NCBI GenBank assembly: GCA_016793165.1
Contig: JAEULA010000034.1
Location: 1-64,000 of the forward strand
Reading direction: 5' to 3'
Length of the DNA: 64,000 nucleotides
Source: Alphaproteobacteria bacterium
Lineage (GTDB): Bacteria > Pseudomonadota > Alphaproteobacteria > CACIAM-22H2
Shown here: positions 26,533 to 33,720 of the stretch, piece by piece
Position numbering within the stretch: position 1 is the first letter of the stretch
How the letters are laid out: every line of letters starts with the position of its first letter
Translations under genes and position numbers: made by a program
The notes under the pieces: generated by a model
Seen by the model: only the letters and a program-made list of their open reading frames with translations
Databases searched by the model: none
What the model was told of the DNA's origin: nothing

Positions 26533-27615
26533 GTGGACGAGCGCGTGATTGGTGGAACCAAGTATCTGACTTGGCTGGGCGCTGCGGCTGCCGTGACGTT
26601 CGTCGCCGCGTGGCTATACGTCGCCTTCTTTTCCATGGCATTCATGGATGCCGAGTACGCGAGATGGACGGCAAAGCTGCATATCCTCGAGGCATGCGAT
26701 GTCCCGCCGAGCGTACTCGTCGGAGATTCCCGGCCGGCCGTAAACGTGATGCCCAGGGAACTCGGGACGGACCGGATCATCAATCTTGCTTTGGCAGGAA
26801 CGACCAGCCTGGAAACCTTCGTCGTCGTGCGCAAGATGATGGAGTGCCCCGTGCGACCGCGACGGGTCTTCATCTCACTCGTGCCGAGCCATTTCCCGCG
26901 TCCGGACACGTTTTGGAGCAAGAGCGCCCGCTACCGGTTCCTCAACTTCACCGATCTTCGCGAACTAATCGCTTCGTCCAGATCCGTCTCGGACATGTCG
27001 GTTGTCGACTCCGAGGGTGGCGAGCGGATTCCGGCATTGCTTCGTGCGGCGGCATACGGGCTTGGACTGCCGCCGGTCTACTTCAATTCACTCTTCACCG
27101 GGGCGATCGCCGGGCGTTACACGGAGAACTCGGCGATCTACAGGGACGTCCGAGCAAATCGAGGCCAGTACTTCTTTCAGACCACATATGCCGCCAACGT
27201 GATCGGCCCGGATGCGCGGCTGAGCCGGTTTTCGGCGCTGCCGATCATCGACCATTACTTTGAGCGGACGATCGAACTGCTCGGCAAGAGCGCGATCGAG
27301 GTGTACTTCCTCCCCATGCCGCTTAATGCGACCACTGAGAGGAACATGTCCCCGACGGTGGCCCGCGACTTCGCCACCTACCTGGCGGAGAAACAGTCCC
27401 GGCACGGCAATTTCCGGGTCCTGGGCCCCCTGATCTGGGGTGTGCCGGACCGCTTCTTCAACGATCCTCTGCAGCACTTCAACAGAAGCGGTGCGACCGA
27501 ATACTCAAGGCGCCTTGCCGCGTGCAAGGTTCTGGACGTCGATGCGGCCAGCTTCGCGGCGACCGATGCCTGCCTACGAATGAACCTCGGGGCTTGGAGC
27601 CGCGAAGGCGGCTGA
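26533..27615 (+). CDS. Membrane-anchored SGNH-like protein (AlgJ/DltD-type role)
   Basis: A 360-aa protein with one N-terminal transmembrane helix (about 13-33), so the bulk is periplasmic. SGNH landmarks are VLVGDSR (S66 as candidate nucleophile), an LAGTTSLETF block, and DPLQHFN near residues 312-318 giving the D-x2-H pair. This pattern suits SGNH acyltransferase or esterase partners of MBOAT proteins such as AlgJ, AlgX or DltD, although overall similarity is not close. The start is GTG at 26533 with a GGGGG run about 6 nt before it; a GT-AT overlap with other frames was discounted. It closes the cassette. Confidence 0.72.
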   Translation: MDERVIGGTKYLTWLGAAAAVTFVAAWLYVAFFSMAFMDAEYARWTAKLHILEACDVPPSVLVGDSRPAVNVMPRELGTDRIINLALAGTTSLETFVVVRKMMECPVRPRRVFISLVPSHFPRPDTFWSKSARYRFLNFTDLRELIASSRSVSDMSVVDSEGGERIPALLRAAAYGLGLPPVYFNSLFTGAIAGRYTENSAIYRDVRANRGQYFFQTTYAANVIGPDARLSRFSALPIIDHYFERTIELLGKSAIEVYFLPMPLNATTERNMSPTVARDFATYLAEKQSRHGNFRVLGPLIWGVPDRFFNDPLQHFNRSGATEYSRRLAACKVLDVDAASFAATDACLRMNLGAWSREGG

Positions 27616-27631
27616 TCGCCCATCTTCCCGA

Positions 27632-27652
27632 TCCGGCCGATCGATCGCCGGA
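27632..27652. terminator. Hairpin between convergent SGNH-like and O-antigen ligase-like genes
   Basis: Arms TCCGGC and GCCGGA form a 6-bp stem with a 9-nt loop in the 65-bp gap between two convergent genes. There is no T-tract on either strand, so intrinsic termination is uncertain. Confidence 0.3.
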
Positions 27653-27680
27653 CGCGCGACCGCAATCGACGCGCGATCGC

Positions 27681-29036
27681 TCAGAACTGCGATCGGGCCG
27701 CCGGGGAGATCGCACGGGGAACCGCTCCCAAGGTCGTCGGGCCGTGCGCCCTCACCGGTGCGTTGATCGCGATCCGCTTCACATAAGCCTGGAGAGAGAT
27801 CGACAGGCCAAGCACAAAATACAGGTAAGGCTGGTAGCCGATCCCGATGAACGAGCCGCCGGCAAGATACACGACGGTAGAAATCAAGAGCGACCGGGAT
27901 AGGTCCGCGATCCAAGCGAGGTCCGGATTGTTTCGCGAGCGAACCAATGCGACCCGCAGGTTCTTGAATAGGATCAGCACGATCAGGGCGAACAGCACGG
28001 CCCCGACAATGCCCTGCTCGCCGAGGATTTCGAAATAGATGCTGTGAAACGCCTTGGCCTTGATAGTGTAGGTCGCCCCGCCCTCTCCCAAGGGAACGGT
28101 GTACTCGTTGATACGATACACATCAAAGCCGCCGCCCAACGGGTGCGAGGCAACATACTCAAGAGTCCAGAGCCAAACTGCGATTCGTCCCAGTGCGGAA
28201 TTCTCCTCGTCGAACGACTTGATCGTGTACATGCGGTCGTACCAAGCGTCCTGGACGAAATACAGGGCACCTAGGGCCACCCCCACCCCAACGACGACGA
28301 ACACGATCTTTCGCTTCGACTGCCAGAAATAGACCGCGGCCAGAACCGCGAGAGCGATGAGACCGGTCCGCGCGAAGGTACCAACTGTTGCGACGACCGA
28401 TACGAACACCGTGGCGCCGGTCGCCATTCGACGGATCGGAATCTTCGGAAGCAGTATCGAGTTCTTTCCCATCACGAGGATCAAGGGAATCGATGCCGCT
28501 GCGACACACGCGAGATTGCTCGATTCGCCCAGGCCGAGCATCGCCTCGACCAACGCTCTGCCCGTTCCGTACCAGCCGCCACCGGCCATTGTTTTGACCG
28601 CGACCGCCATGACGTGACCGAGCACCGCACTGAGCACGACTAGGATGGACGCCTCGATCTGGACCCTCGATCGGAACATGTACGGGATCATGATCGAGAA
28701 GCCGAGCGTCTTGACGGCCCAATCCCATTTGAACCACGCAGCTTCGGGAACCTCGGCCCACGTCGTCGTCATCGTGATCCAGATGCAAAACAGGATCATC
28801 AGCACCGTGCCGGCGGAGAGCTTGGGCGGGTCCCGTCGATCAAACAGGACGTAGCCGAAGACGGCCCCGGCACCGACAATGAGGGAGATCGGGATCGATG
28901 GAAGGATCTCGTAGGCGATGCGCTGCGGCGAGAAGAAGTCGATCCAGAGGTAGCCCAAGCCGAAGACGAACGGCGCGGTACAGCCGGCGATGACGAAGAC
29001 CAGCCACGTGACGAGCAGGAATACGCTGCGCAGCAT
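27681..29036 (-). CDS. O-antigen ligase / Wzy-like polymerase family membrane protein
   Basis: A 451-aa protein with ten or more hydrophobic helices and a long periplasmic loop containing SHPLGGGFDVYR and AFHSIYFEILGEQG, the His/Glu pattern of the Wzy_C (O-antigen ligase) domain. The N-terminal layout (WIDFFSPQR, then WITMTTTWAEVPEAAW-type block) recalls the putative O-glycosylation ligases found with exosortase systems, but no exosortase is in the window. It would join or polymerise oligosaccharides in the periplasm. AAGG 4 nt before the ATG, and a 39-codon gene ending 6 nt upstream, suggest coupling. Confidence 0.82.
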   Translation of the reverse strand: MLRSVFLLVTWLVFVIAGCTAPFVFGLGYLWIDFFSPQRIAYEILPSIPISLIVGAGAVFGYVLFDRRDPPKLSAGTVLMILFCIWITMTTTWAEVPEAAWFKWDWAVKTLGFSIMIPYMFRSRVQIEASILVVLSAVLGHVMAVAVKTMAGGGWYGTGRALVEAMLGLGESSNLACVAAASIPLILVMGKNSILLPKIPIRRMATGATVFVSVVATVGTFARTGLIALAVLAAVYFWQSKRKIVFVVVGVGVALGALYFVQDAWYDRMYTIKSFDEENSALGRIAVWLWTLEYVASHPLGGGFDVYRINEYTVPLGEGGATYTIKAKAFHSIYFEILGEQGIVGAVLFALIVLILFKNLRVALVRSRNNPDLAWIADLSRSLLISTVVYLAGGSFIGIGYQPYLYFVLGLSISLQAYVKRIAINAPVRAHGPTTLGAVPRAISPAARSQF

Positions 29037-29042
29037 GGCGCC

Positions 29043-29162
29043 TTACCTCTGGGACTCGTCGCGCTCGGGGAACCAGCTCCGCTGCCGGTCCATCATCACC
29101 GCGCGGATGACGACGTAGATCGTCATCAAGCAACTGATCAGGATCGCGGCCACGTCGATCAT
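29043..29162 (-). CDS. Small single-pass membrane protein (39 aa)
   Basis: A short ORF begins at ATG 29162 with AGGA 6 nt upstream and ends at TAA 6 nt before the O-antigen ligase-like start. The product has a hydrophobic helix over residues 3-23 (VAAILISCLMTIYVVIRAV) and a charged tail ending ERDESQR. The ribosome binding sites and spacing favour a real leader gene, perhaps an accessory subunit of the ligase. I know no homologue. Confidence 0.55.
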   Translation of the reverse strand: MIDVAAILISCLMTIYVVIRAVMMDRQRSWFPERDESQR

Positions 29163-29603
29163 CGAGGGTCCTCGCAAGGCCGGCGCGATGTCGCCGCGAC
29201 GGCGGGAATGGCAGGCGCAACGCGGCACATCGAGGCCGGGCGATCGGCAGGCCCGATCGTCGCGTGGCGCGGCGGCCGGAGCGTTACCATGGGCGGCGAC
29301 TCCCGGTCATTCGAAAGCACGGTCGGGTTGGCAATAGGGCCGCGGGCCGCAGGGCATGGGCAGGTCGCGCAGGCATTCCGCGTACAGGCATTCCGCGTAC
29401 AGGCATTCCGCGTACAGGCATTCCCAGATCCGATCCCGGCTCCCGACATGGCGCCCGACTTGGGCTGGCGACGCGGACCTCCGCCCGGCCCACTCCCGGC
29501 CGCGCGGCGGCGTGTCGCCCTTCGTCTCGTCAGATCGCTTCTAACGCCCCAAGTGATGAAAACACGTTAACCGGGTGACGCTTTCCGCCCGCCCCCGCGA
29601 TCG
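29163..29603. other. Intergenic region with 15-bp tandem repeats
   Basis: About 440 bp between two minus-strand genes. No convincing gene: an ORF on the plus strand across the repeat lacks a ribosome binding site and recognisable sequence. It contains the tandem repeats at 29371-29424 and should hold the promoter for the small membrane protein/O-antigen ligase unit. Confidence 0.5.
29371..29424. repeat. Tandem repeat, 15-bp unit, 3.6 copies
   Basis: The unit AGGCATTCCGCGTAC occurs three times without change at 29371, 29386 and 29401, followed by a 9-nt partial copy to 29424. The unit is a multiple of three and reads open in both directions. Perfect identity suggests recent slippage. It lies about 210 bp upstream of the small membrane protein gene. 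Confidence 0.9.
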
Positions 29604-30377
29604 TCAGGTCATGATCCGGTCGAGCGGAACGACCTGCACCCCGCTCGTCTCGAGGGTGCGGCGAACCTCGCTCGCCATGGCGACCGCGGCGGGGTTGTCC
29701 CCGTGCACGCAGATCGTGTCGACGGCGACCGGCACGCGCTTGCCGCTGACCGATATCACCGCCCGCTCCTCCACCATCCGCAGCACGTTCCGGGCCGCCA
29801 GGGCGGCGTCATGGATGACCGCCCCGGGCAGCTTGCGCGACACCAGCATGCCGCGGTCGTCATAGGCCCGGTCGGCGAAGACCTCGCGCGCGATGCGCAG
29901 GCCGGCCTTCTCCCCCGCCCGCTCGAGGCTGCCGCCGGGCATCACCATCAGGATCAGCCGGGGGTCGATCGCCTTGACCGTGGCGGCGATCATCGCGGCC
30001 AGGGCGTCGTCCTCCTGGGCCGCATTGCCGAGCGTGCCGTGGGGCTTCACATGGGCGACCCGGTGGCCGACATAGGTGGCCATCTGGCAGATGGCGCCGA
30101 TCTGGTAGACGAGCATCTTCTCGATGTCGGCGGGATCCTCGCCGACGAGGCGGCGGCGTCCGAAACCCCAGGAATCGAGATAGCTCGGATGGGCGCCGAC
30201 ATTGACGCCGTTGGCCTTCGCCATCGACAGCGTCTTGTGCATCACCAGCGGATCGCCGCCGTGGAAGCCGCAGGCGACGTTGGCCGAGGTCACGATCCGC
30301 AGCATCGCGGCATCATCGCCCATGGTGTAGGCGCCCCAGCTCTCGCCCATGTCGCAGTTCAAGTCGACGCTCGGCAT
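29604..30377 (-). CDS. pxpA: 5-oxoprolinase subunit PxpA (LamB/YcsF family)
   Basis: A 257-aa LamB/YcsF protein. Diagnostic blocks are DLNCDMGESWG (residues 5-15), SANVACGFHGGDP and VGAHPSYLD, then VKPHG and DRAYDD. PxpA acts with PxpB and PxpC in the ATP-dependent opening of 5-oxo-L-proline (pyroglutamate) to L-glutamate in the cytoplasm. Here pxpA is separated from pxpBC: it faces the other way, with an 81-bp gap to an SMP-30 gene that leads into pxpB and pxpC. A shared divergent promoter region is likely. Confidence 0.95.
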   Translation of the reverse strand: MPSVDLNCDMGESWGAYTMGDDAAMLRIVTSANVACGFHGGDPLVMHKTLSMAKANGVNVGAHPSYLDSWGFGRRRLVGEDPADIEKMLVYQIGAICQMATYVGHRVAHVKPHGTLGNAAQEDDALAAMIAATVKAIDPRLILMVMPGGSLERAGEKAGLRIAREVFADRAYDDRGMLVSRKLPGAVIHDAALAARNVLRMVEERAVISVSGKRVPVAVDTICVHGDNPAAVAMASEVRRTLETSGVQVVPLDRIMT

Positions 30378-30458
30378 TCTCAGGCCTCCCCTCGCAGCTG
30401 TCGGTGAGCCTAGTATCCCGACCCTGCATCAAGCCAGCACGCCGAGGGGACGAGGATC

Positions 30459-31400
30459 ATGACAACGCGAGGACAACGGACTGTCACGACCGGGCTGCGC
30501 TTCCCGGAGGGGCCTGTGGCGATGGCGGACGGCAGCGTCGTCCTCGTCGAGATCGCCGCCGCGAAGCTCACCCGAGTCTTCGCCGACGGGCGCAAGGAGA
30601 CGATCGCGCAGATGACCGGCGGCCCCAACGGCGCCGCGCTGGGGCCCGACGGGAAGATGTACGTCTGCAACAACGGCGGCTTCGACTGGATCGAGGACCC
30701 CGCGATCGGCGGCCTGCGGCCGAGGTCCCAGGCGACGGACTACTCCGGCGGCCGCATCGAGCGGGTCGACCTCGCGACCGGCGCCGTCGAGACCCTGTAC
30801 ACGCGCACCGACAAGGGCGCGCTGCGCGGCCCCAACGACATCGTCTTCGACGGCACCGGCGGCTTCTGGTTCACCGACCTCGGCAAGTCGCGCGCGCGCG
30901 ACCGCGATCATGGGGGGATCTACTACGCGCGCGCCGACGGCAGCCTGGTGAAGGAGGTCGTCCATCCGTTCCTGTCGCCCAACGGCATCGCGCTGTCGCC
31001 CGACGACCGGACGCTCTACGTCGCCGAGACCGAGGGCGGACGGCTCTGGGCTTTCGACATCGTCGGGCCCGGCGAGGTCCGGCGCGCGCCCTGGCCGAGC
31101 CCGCATGGCGGCCGCTTCCTCGCCGCCATGCAGCGCTACCAGCGCTTCGACTCGATGGCGGTCGAGGCCGACGGAAACGTCTGCGTCGCGACCCTGGCGA
31201 CGCCCTGCATCACCGTGATCGCCCCCGACGGCCGCGTCGTCGAGCAGGTCGAGACCGACGACATCATGACCACGAACATCTGCTTCGGCGGGCCCGGGCT
31301 GAAGACCGCCTACATCACGCTGTCGGGCTCGGGACGGCTGGTCGCGATGGATTGGCCGCGGGCGGGGCTGCCGCTCCACTACCTCAACAAGCGCACGTGA
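30459..31400 (+). CDS. SMP-30/gluconolactonase-like (regucalcin family) protein
   Basis: A 313-aa six-bladed beta-propeller of the SMP-30/gluconolaconase/LRE-like family. LRFPEGPV near residue 14-21 supplies the metal-binding Glu, GPNDIVFDGTGGFWFTD (about 126-142) the Asn, and LSPNGIALSPDD (about 172-183) further ligands, as in lactonases. It should hydrolyse a lactone with a divalent metal. Its stop overlaps the GTG start of pxpB (GTGA), so it is translationally coupled to 5-oxoprolinase subunits. The pairing suggests a ring-opening step on a related cyclic compound, but the substrate is not determined. Confidence 0.88.
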   Translation: MTTRGQRTVTTGLRFPEGPVAMADGSVVLVEIAAAKLTRVFADGRKETIAQMTGGPNGAALGPDGKMYVCNNGGFDWIEDPAIGGLRPRSQATDYSGGRIERVDLATGAVETLYTRTDKGALRGPNDIVFDGTGGFWFTDLGKSRARDRDHGGIYYARADGSLVKEVVHPFLSPNGIALSPDDRTLYVAETEGGRLWAFDIVGPGEVRRAPWPSPHGGRFLAAMQRYQRFDSMAVEADGNVCVATLATPCITVIAPDGRVVEQVETDDIMTTNICFGGPGLKTAYITLSGSGRLVAMDWPRAGLPLHYLNKRT

Positions 31401-32116
31401 GCGACGACATCCGGATCAAGCCGGCCGGCGACAGCGCGCTGGTCGTCGAGTTCGAGGAGCGCATCGACCCGGCGGTGAGCGCGCGGGTGCTCGAGCTCGA
31501 CCGCGCCGTCGTCGCGGCGGCCCTGCCCGGTGTGCTCGAGACCCTGCCCACCTATCGCACGCTGCTGCTGCGCTTCGATCCGCTGGCCAGCGATCCCGCC
31601 GCGATCGCCGCAGCGGTCGCGAAGCTCGCCGCGGCGGCGCGCGGCGACGCGAAGCCGGGCCGCATCTGGCGCATCCCCGTCGCCTATGGCGGCGCGCTCG
31701 GCGAGGACCTGGCCGACGTCGCCGCCGCCAAGGGCCTTGCGCCCGAGGACGTCATCGCGCTGCACCGGGGCAGCATCTATCACGTCTACATGCTCGGCTT
31801 CGTGCCGGGTTACGCCTATCTCGGCGGCCTGGATCCGCGCCTGCATCACTCGCGGCGGGTCAACCCGCGACTCAAGGTGCCGGCCGGCACGGTCGGCATC
31901 GGCGGCCAGCAGGCCGGCATCCAGTCGATCGAGGCGCCGTCGGGCTGGCACCTCCTCGGTCGCACGCCGGCGCGGCTGTTCGACATGCGACGCGCCGACC
32001 CGTTCCTGCTCAAGCCGGGCGAGCGCGTGCGCTTCGTGCCGATCTCCGCGACGGACTTCGAGCGCCTCGATGCGCTCGCGGAGAAGGGCGAGATCGTCGC
32101 CGAGGTCGAGTCATGA
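31397..32116 (+). CDS. pxpB: 5-oxoprolinase subunit PxpB (KipI family)
   Basis: A 239-aa protein of the allophanate hydrolase subunit 1/KipI family. IKPAGDSALVVEF at the N-terminus, GFVPGYAYLGGLDPRL in the middle and VPAGTVGIGGQQAGIQ are characteristic. It partners PxpC. The start is GTG 31397, overlapping the SMP-30 stop (GTGA), and the stop overlaps pxpC (ATGA). GTG is supported by the N-terminal alignment DDIRIKPAGDSAL to the family. Confidence 0.93.
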   Translation: MSDDIRIKPAGDSALVVEFEERIDPAVSARVLELDRAVVAAALPGVLETLPTYRTLLLRFDPLASDPAAIAAAVAKLAAAARGDAKPGRIWRIPVAYGGALGEDLADVAAAKGLAPEDVIALHRGSIYHVYMLGFVPGYAYLGGLDPRLHHSRRVNPRLKVPAGTVGIGGQQAGIQSIEAPSGWHLLGRTPARLFDMRRADPFLLKPGERVRFVPISATDFERLDALAEKGEIVAEVES

Positions 32117-33126
32117 GCGCGCTCGTCGTCACCGCCGCGGGTCCGCTGTCGTCGCTCCAGGACGGCGGCCGCTGGGGCAATCTCCGCAACGGCGTCACGC
32201 CCGCCGGCGCGATGGACATGATCGCGCTGGTCGCCGCCAACGTGATGGCCGGCAATGCGCCGACCGAGGCCGCGATCGAGTTCACGCTCGCCGGCGACAG
32301 CTTCGAGGTCGATGCGGAATCGGTACGGCTCGCCGTCGCGGGCGACGCGGCGATCACGCTCAACGACGCGCCGGCGACCGGCTGGCGCAGCTTCACCCTC
32401 AAGCGCGGCGACCGCTTGCGCATCGGCGCGCTGCGCAGCGGCGCCCGCGGCTACGTCGCGATCGCCGGCGGCGTCGCGAGCCCGCCGCAGCTGGGCAGCC
32501 GCTCGGTGCACGCCCGCTCCGGCCTCGGCGGCGGGCCGCTGCGCGCCGGCGACCGCATCCCGCTCGGCGACGGCGCGCGGGCCAGCGGTGGCGACGTCGC
32601 CGTCGATCCCGCCACGCTGCCCTACCTGCCCGCGCCGATCCGCGTCGTGCTCGGCCCGCAGGAGGACCGCTTCACCGCGGCCGGCCTCGCGACCTTCCTC
32701 GACGGCGAGTACAGCGTGACGGCGGAGGCGGACCGCATGGGCTATCGCCTCGACGGACCGGAGATCGAGCATCGCGACGGCTTCAACACGATCTCCGACG
32801 CCATCCTCACGGGATCGATCCAGGTCCCCGGCACGCGCAAGCCGATCGTCCTCATGGCCGACCGGCAGACGACCGGCGGTTATCCGAAGATCGCCACGAC
32901 CGCGACGGCCTCGCTGCCGACGCTGGCCCAGCTCAAGCCCGGCGACCGCCTGCGCTTCGCCGCGGTGTCGGCCGACGAGGCGCGCGATCTGCTGCGCGCG
33001 CAGGTCGAGGCGATCCGGACCCTGCCGGCGCGCCTGCAGCCGCTGCTGCGCGATCCGCGCGACCTGCCAAGCGAGCTGCTCCTTGCGACCAATCTGATCA
33101 CGGGCGTCGTCGGCCCGCACGATTGA
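32113..33126 (+). CDS. pxpC: 5-oxoprolinase subunit PxpC (biotin-dependent carboxyltransferase-like)
   Basis: A 337-aa protein of the allophanate hydrolase subunit 2 family. Blocks seen: AGPLSSLQDGGRWG (about 9-22), VTPAGAMD, YVAIAGGV, TAEADRMGYRL and TTGGYPKIA, all typical of PxpC/KipA. With PxpA and PxpB it forms the prokaryotic 5-oxoprolinase. It is coupled to pxpB by ATGA and ends 12 bp from the convergent DUF3833 gene. Confidence 0.94.
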   Translation: MSALVVTAAGPLSSLQDGGRWGNLRNGVTPAGAMDMIALVAANVMAGNAPTEAAIEFTLAGDSFEVDAESVRLAVAGDAAITLNDAPATGWRSFTLKRGDRLRIGALRSGARGYVAIAGGVASPPQLGSRSVHARSGLGGGPLRAGDRIPLGDGARASGGDVAVDPATLPYLPAPIRVVLGPQEDRFTAAGLATFLDGEYSVTAEADRMGYRLDGPEIEHRDGFNTISDAILTGSIQVPGTRKPIVLMADRQTTGGYPKIATTATASLPTLAQLKPGDRLRFAAVSADEARDLLRAQVEAIRTLPARLQPLLRDPRDLPSELLLATNLITGVVGPHD

Positions 33127-33138
33127 CGATGCGACGCG

Positions 33139-33720
33139 CTACTGCGCCGCGTCCGCATATCCGGCGGCGGCGACAGCCGCATGCGCCGAGACGCGCTGGA
33201 AGGCGAGCGTCACCTGGCCCAGCTCGAGGCCCCACTTGGACATCCGCGCCCGATTGAGCAGCACGCCGTCGGGCTGCAGGAACATCCAGTCGTTGAAGTC
33301 GACGTTCCAGCGCGAGCCGCCGATCCTGAGCGCGAGCGCATAGCGCCAGTTCAGCGCGTTGCCGGCGGCACGCCCGGTGGCGACGCCCACGACATCGTCG
33401 GCGCGGCCCTCGTAGCTCCCGGGCCCGGTGCGGCGCAGGCGCCAGACGCGGCGTTCGCGCTCGCCGTCGGCGTAGGCGAAATCCTCCTCGAGCACGAAGC
33501 CGTCGGCGCCGTCGGCGCGTCCGTGGATGTCCACGGTGAACTCGCGCCGCACGCGACCGAAGCGATCCTCGAAGATGCCCCAGGCGCGGGTCCGACCCTC
33601 GAAATACCTGAAGGGATCCAGCGCCGGCGTCCGGCCCGTAAAGTCCTCGATCCGCATGTCCTGGCATCCGCTCAAGAGCAGCGCGACCGCTCCGAGCACG
33701 GCCGCCATCAAGTTGCGCAT
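33139..33720 (-). CDS. DUF3833 family lipoprotein
   Basis: A 193-aa predicted lipoprotein: a hydrophobic leader ends at LLSGC (Cys 19) with FTG and PFRYFEGRTRAWGIFEDR following, the opening signature of DUF3833. The family has a lipocalin-like pattern of strands (FLQPDG, LNRARMSKWG toward the end) and could carry a hydrophobic ligand in the periplasm. It is the last gene of a minus-strand operon with a CFA-synthase-like methyltransferase, DUF1365, an FAD protein and a photolyase, and overlaps the MFS gene by 13 nt. Biochemical role unknown. Confidence 0.85.
   Translation of the reverse strand: MRNLMAAVLGAVALLLSGCQDMRIEDFTGRTPALDPFRYFEGRTRAWGIFEDRFGRVRREFTVDIHGRADGADGFVLEEDFAYADGERERRVWRLRRTGPGSYEGRADDVVGVATGRAAGNALNWRYALALRIGGSRWNVDFNDWMFLQPDGVLLNRARMSKWGLELGQVTLAFQRVSAHAAVAAAGYADAAQ

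Noticed and set aside
26502..27263. 253-codon plus-strand ORF overlapping the SGNH-like gene
   Set aside because: A different frame of the same DNA; the 26533 frame carries the transmembrane helix and SGNH motifs and has a plausible GTG start.
29371..29424. CRISPR-like repeat array
   Set aside because: The repeats are directly adjacent with no spacers, only 15 bp long, and no cas gene is near.
29208..29570. 120-codon plus-strand ORF across the tandem repeats encoding QAFRV repeats
   Set aside because: No ribosome binding site, low-complexity repeat only, no recognisable domain; the repeat is open in several frames because its length is a multiple of three.
30404..32116. 570-codon frame as a single SMP-30/PxpB fusion
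   Set aside because: The SMP-30 domain lies in a different frame (30459-31400); only the part after GTG 31397 is PxpB, so there is no fusion.
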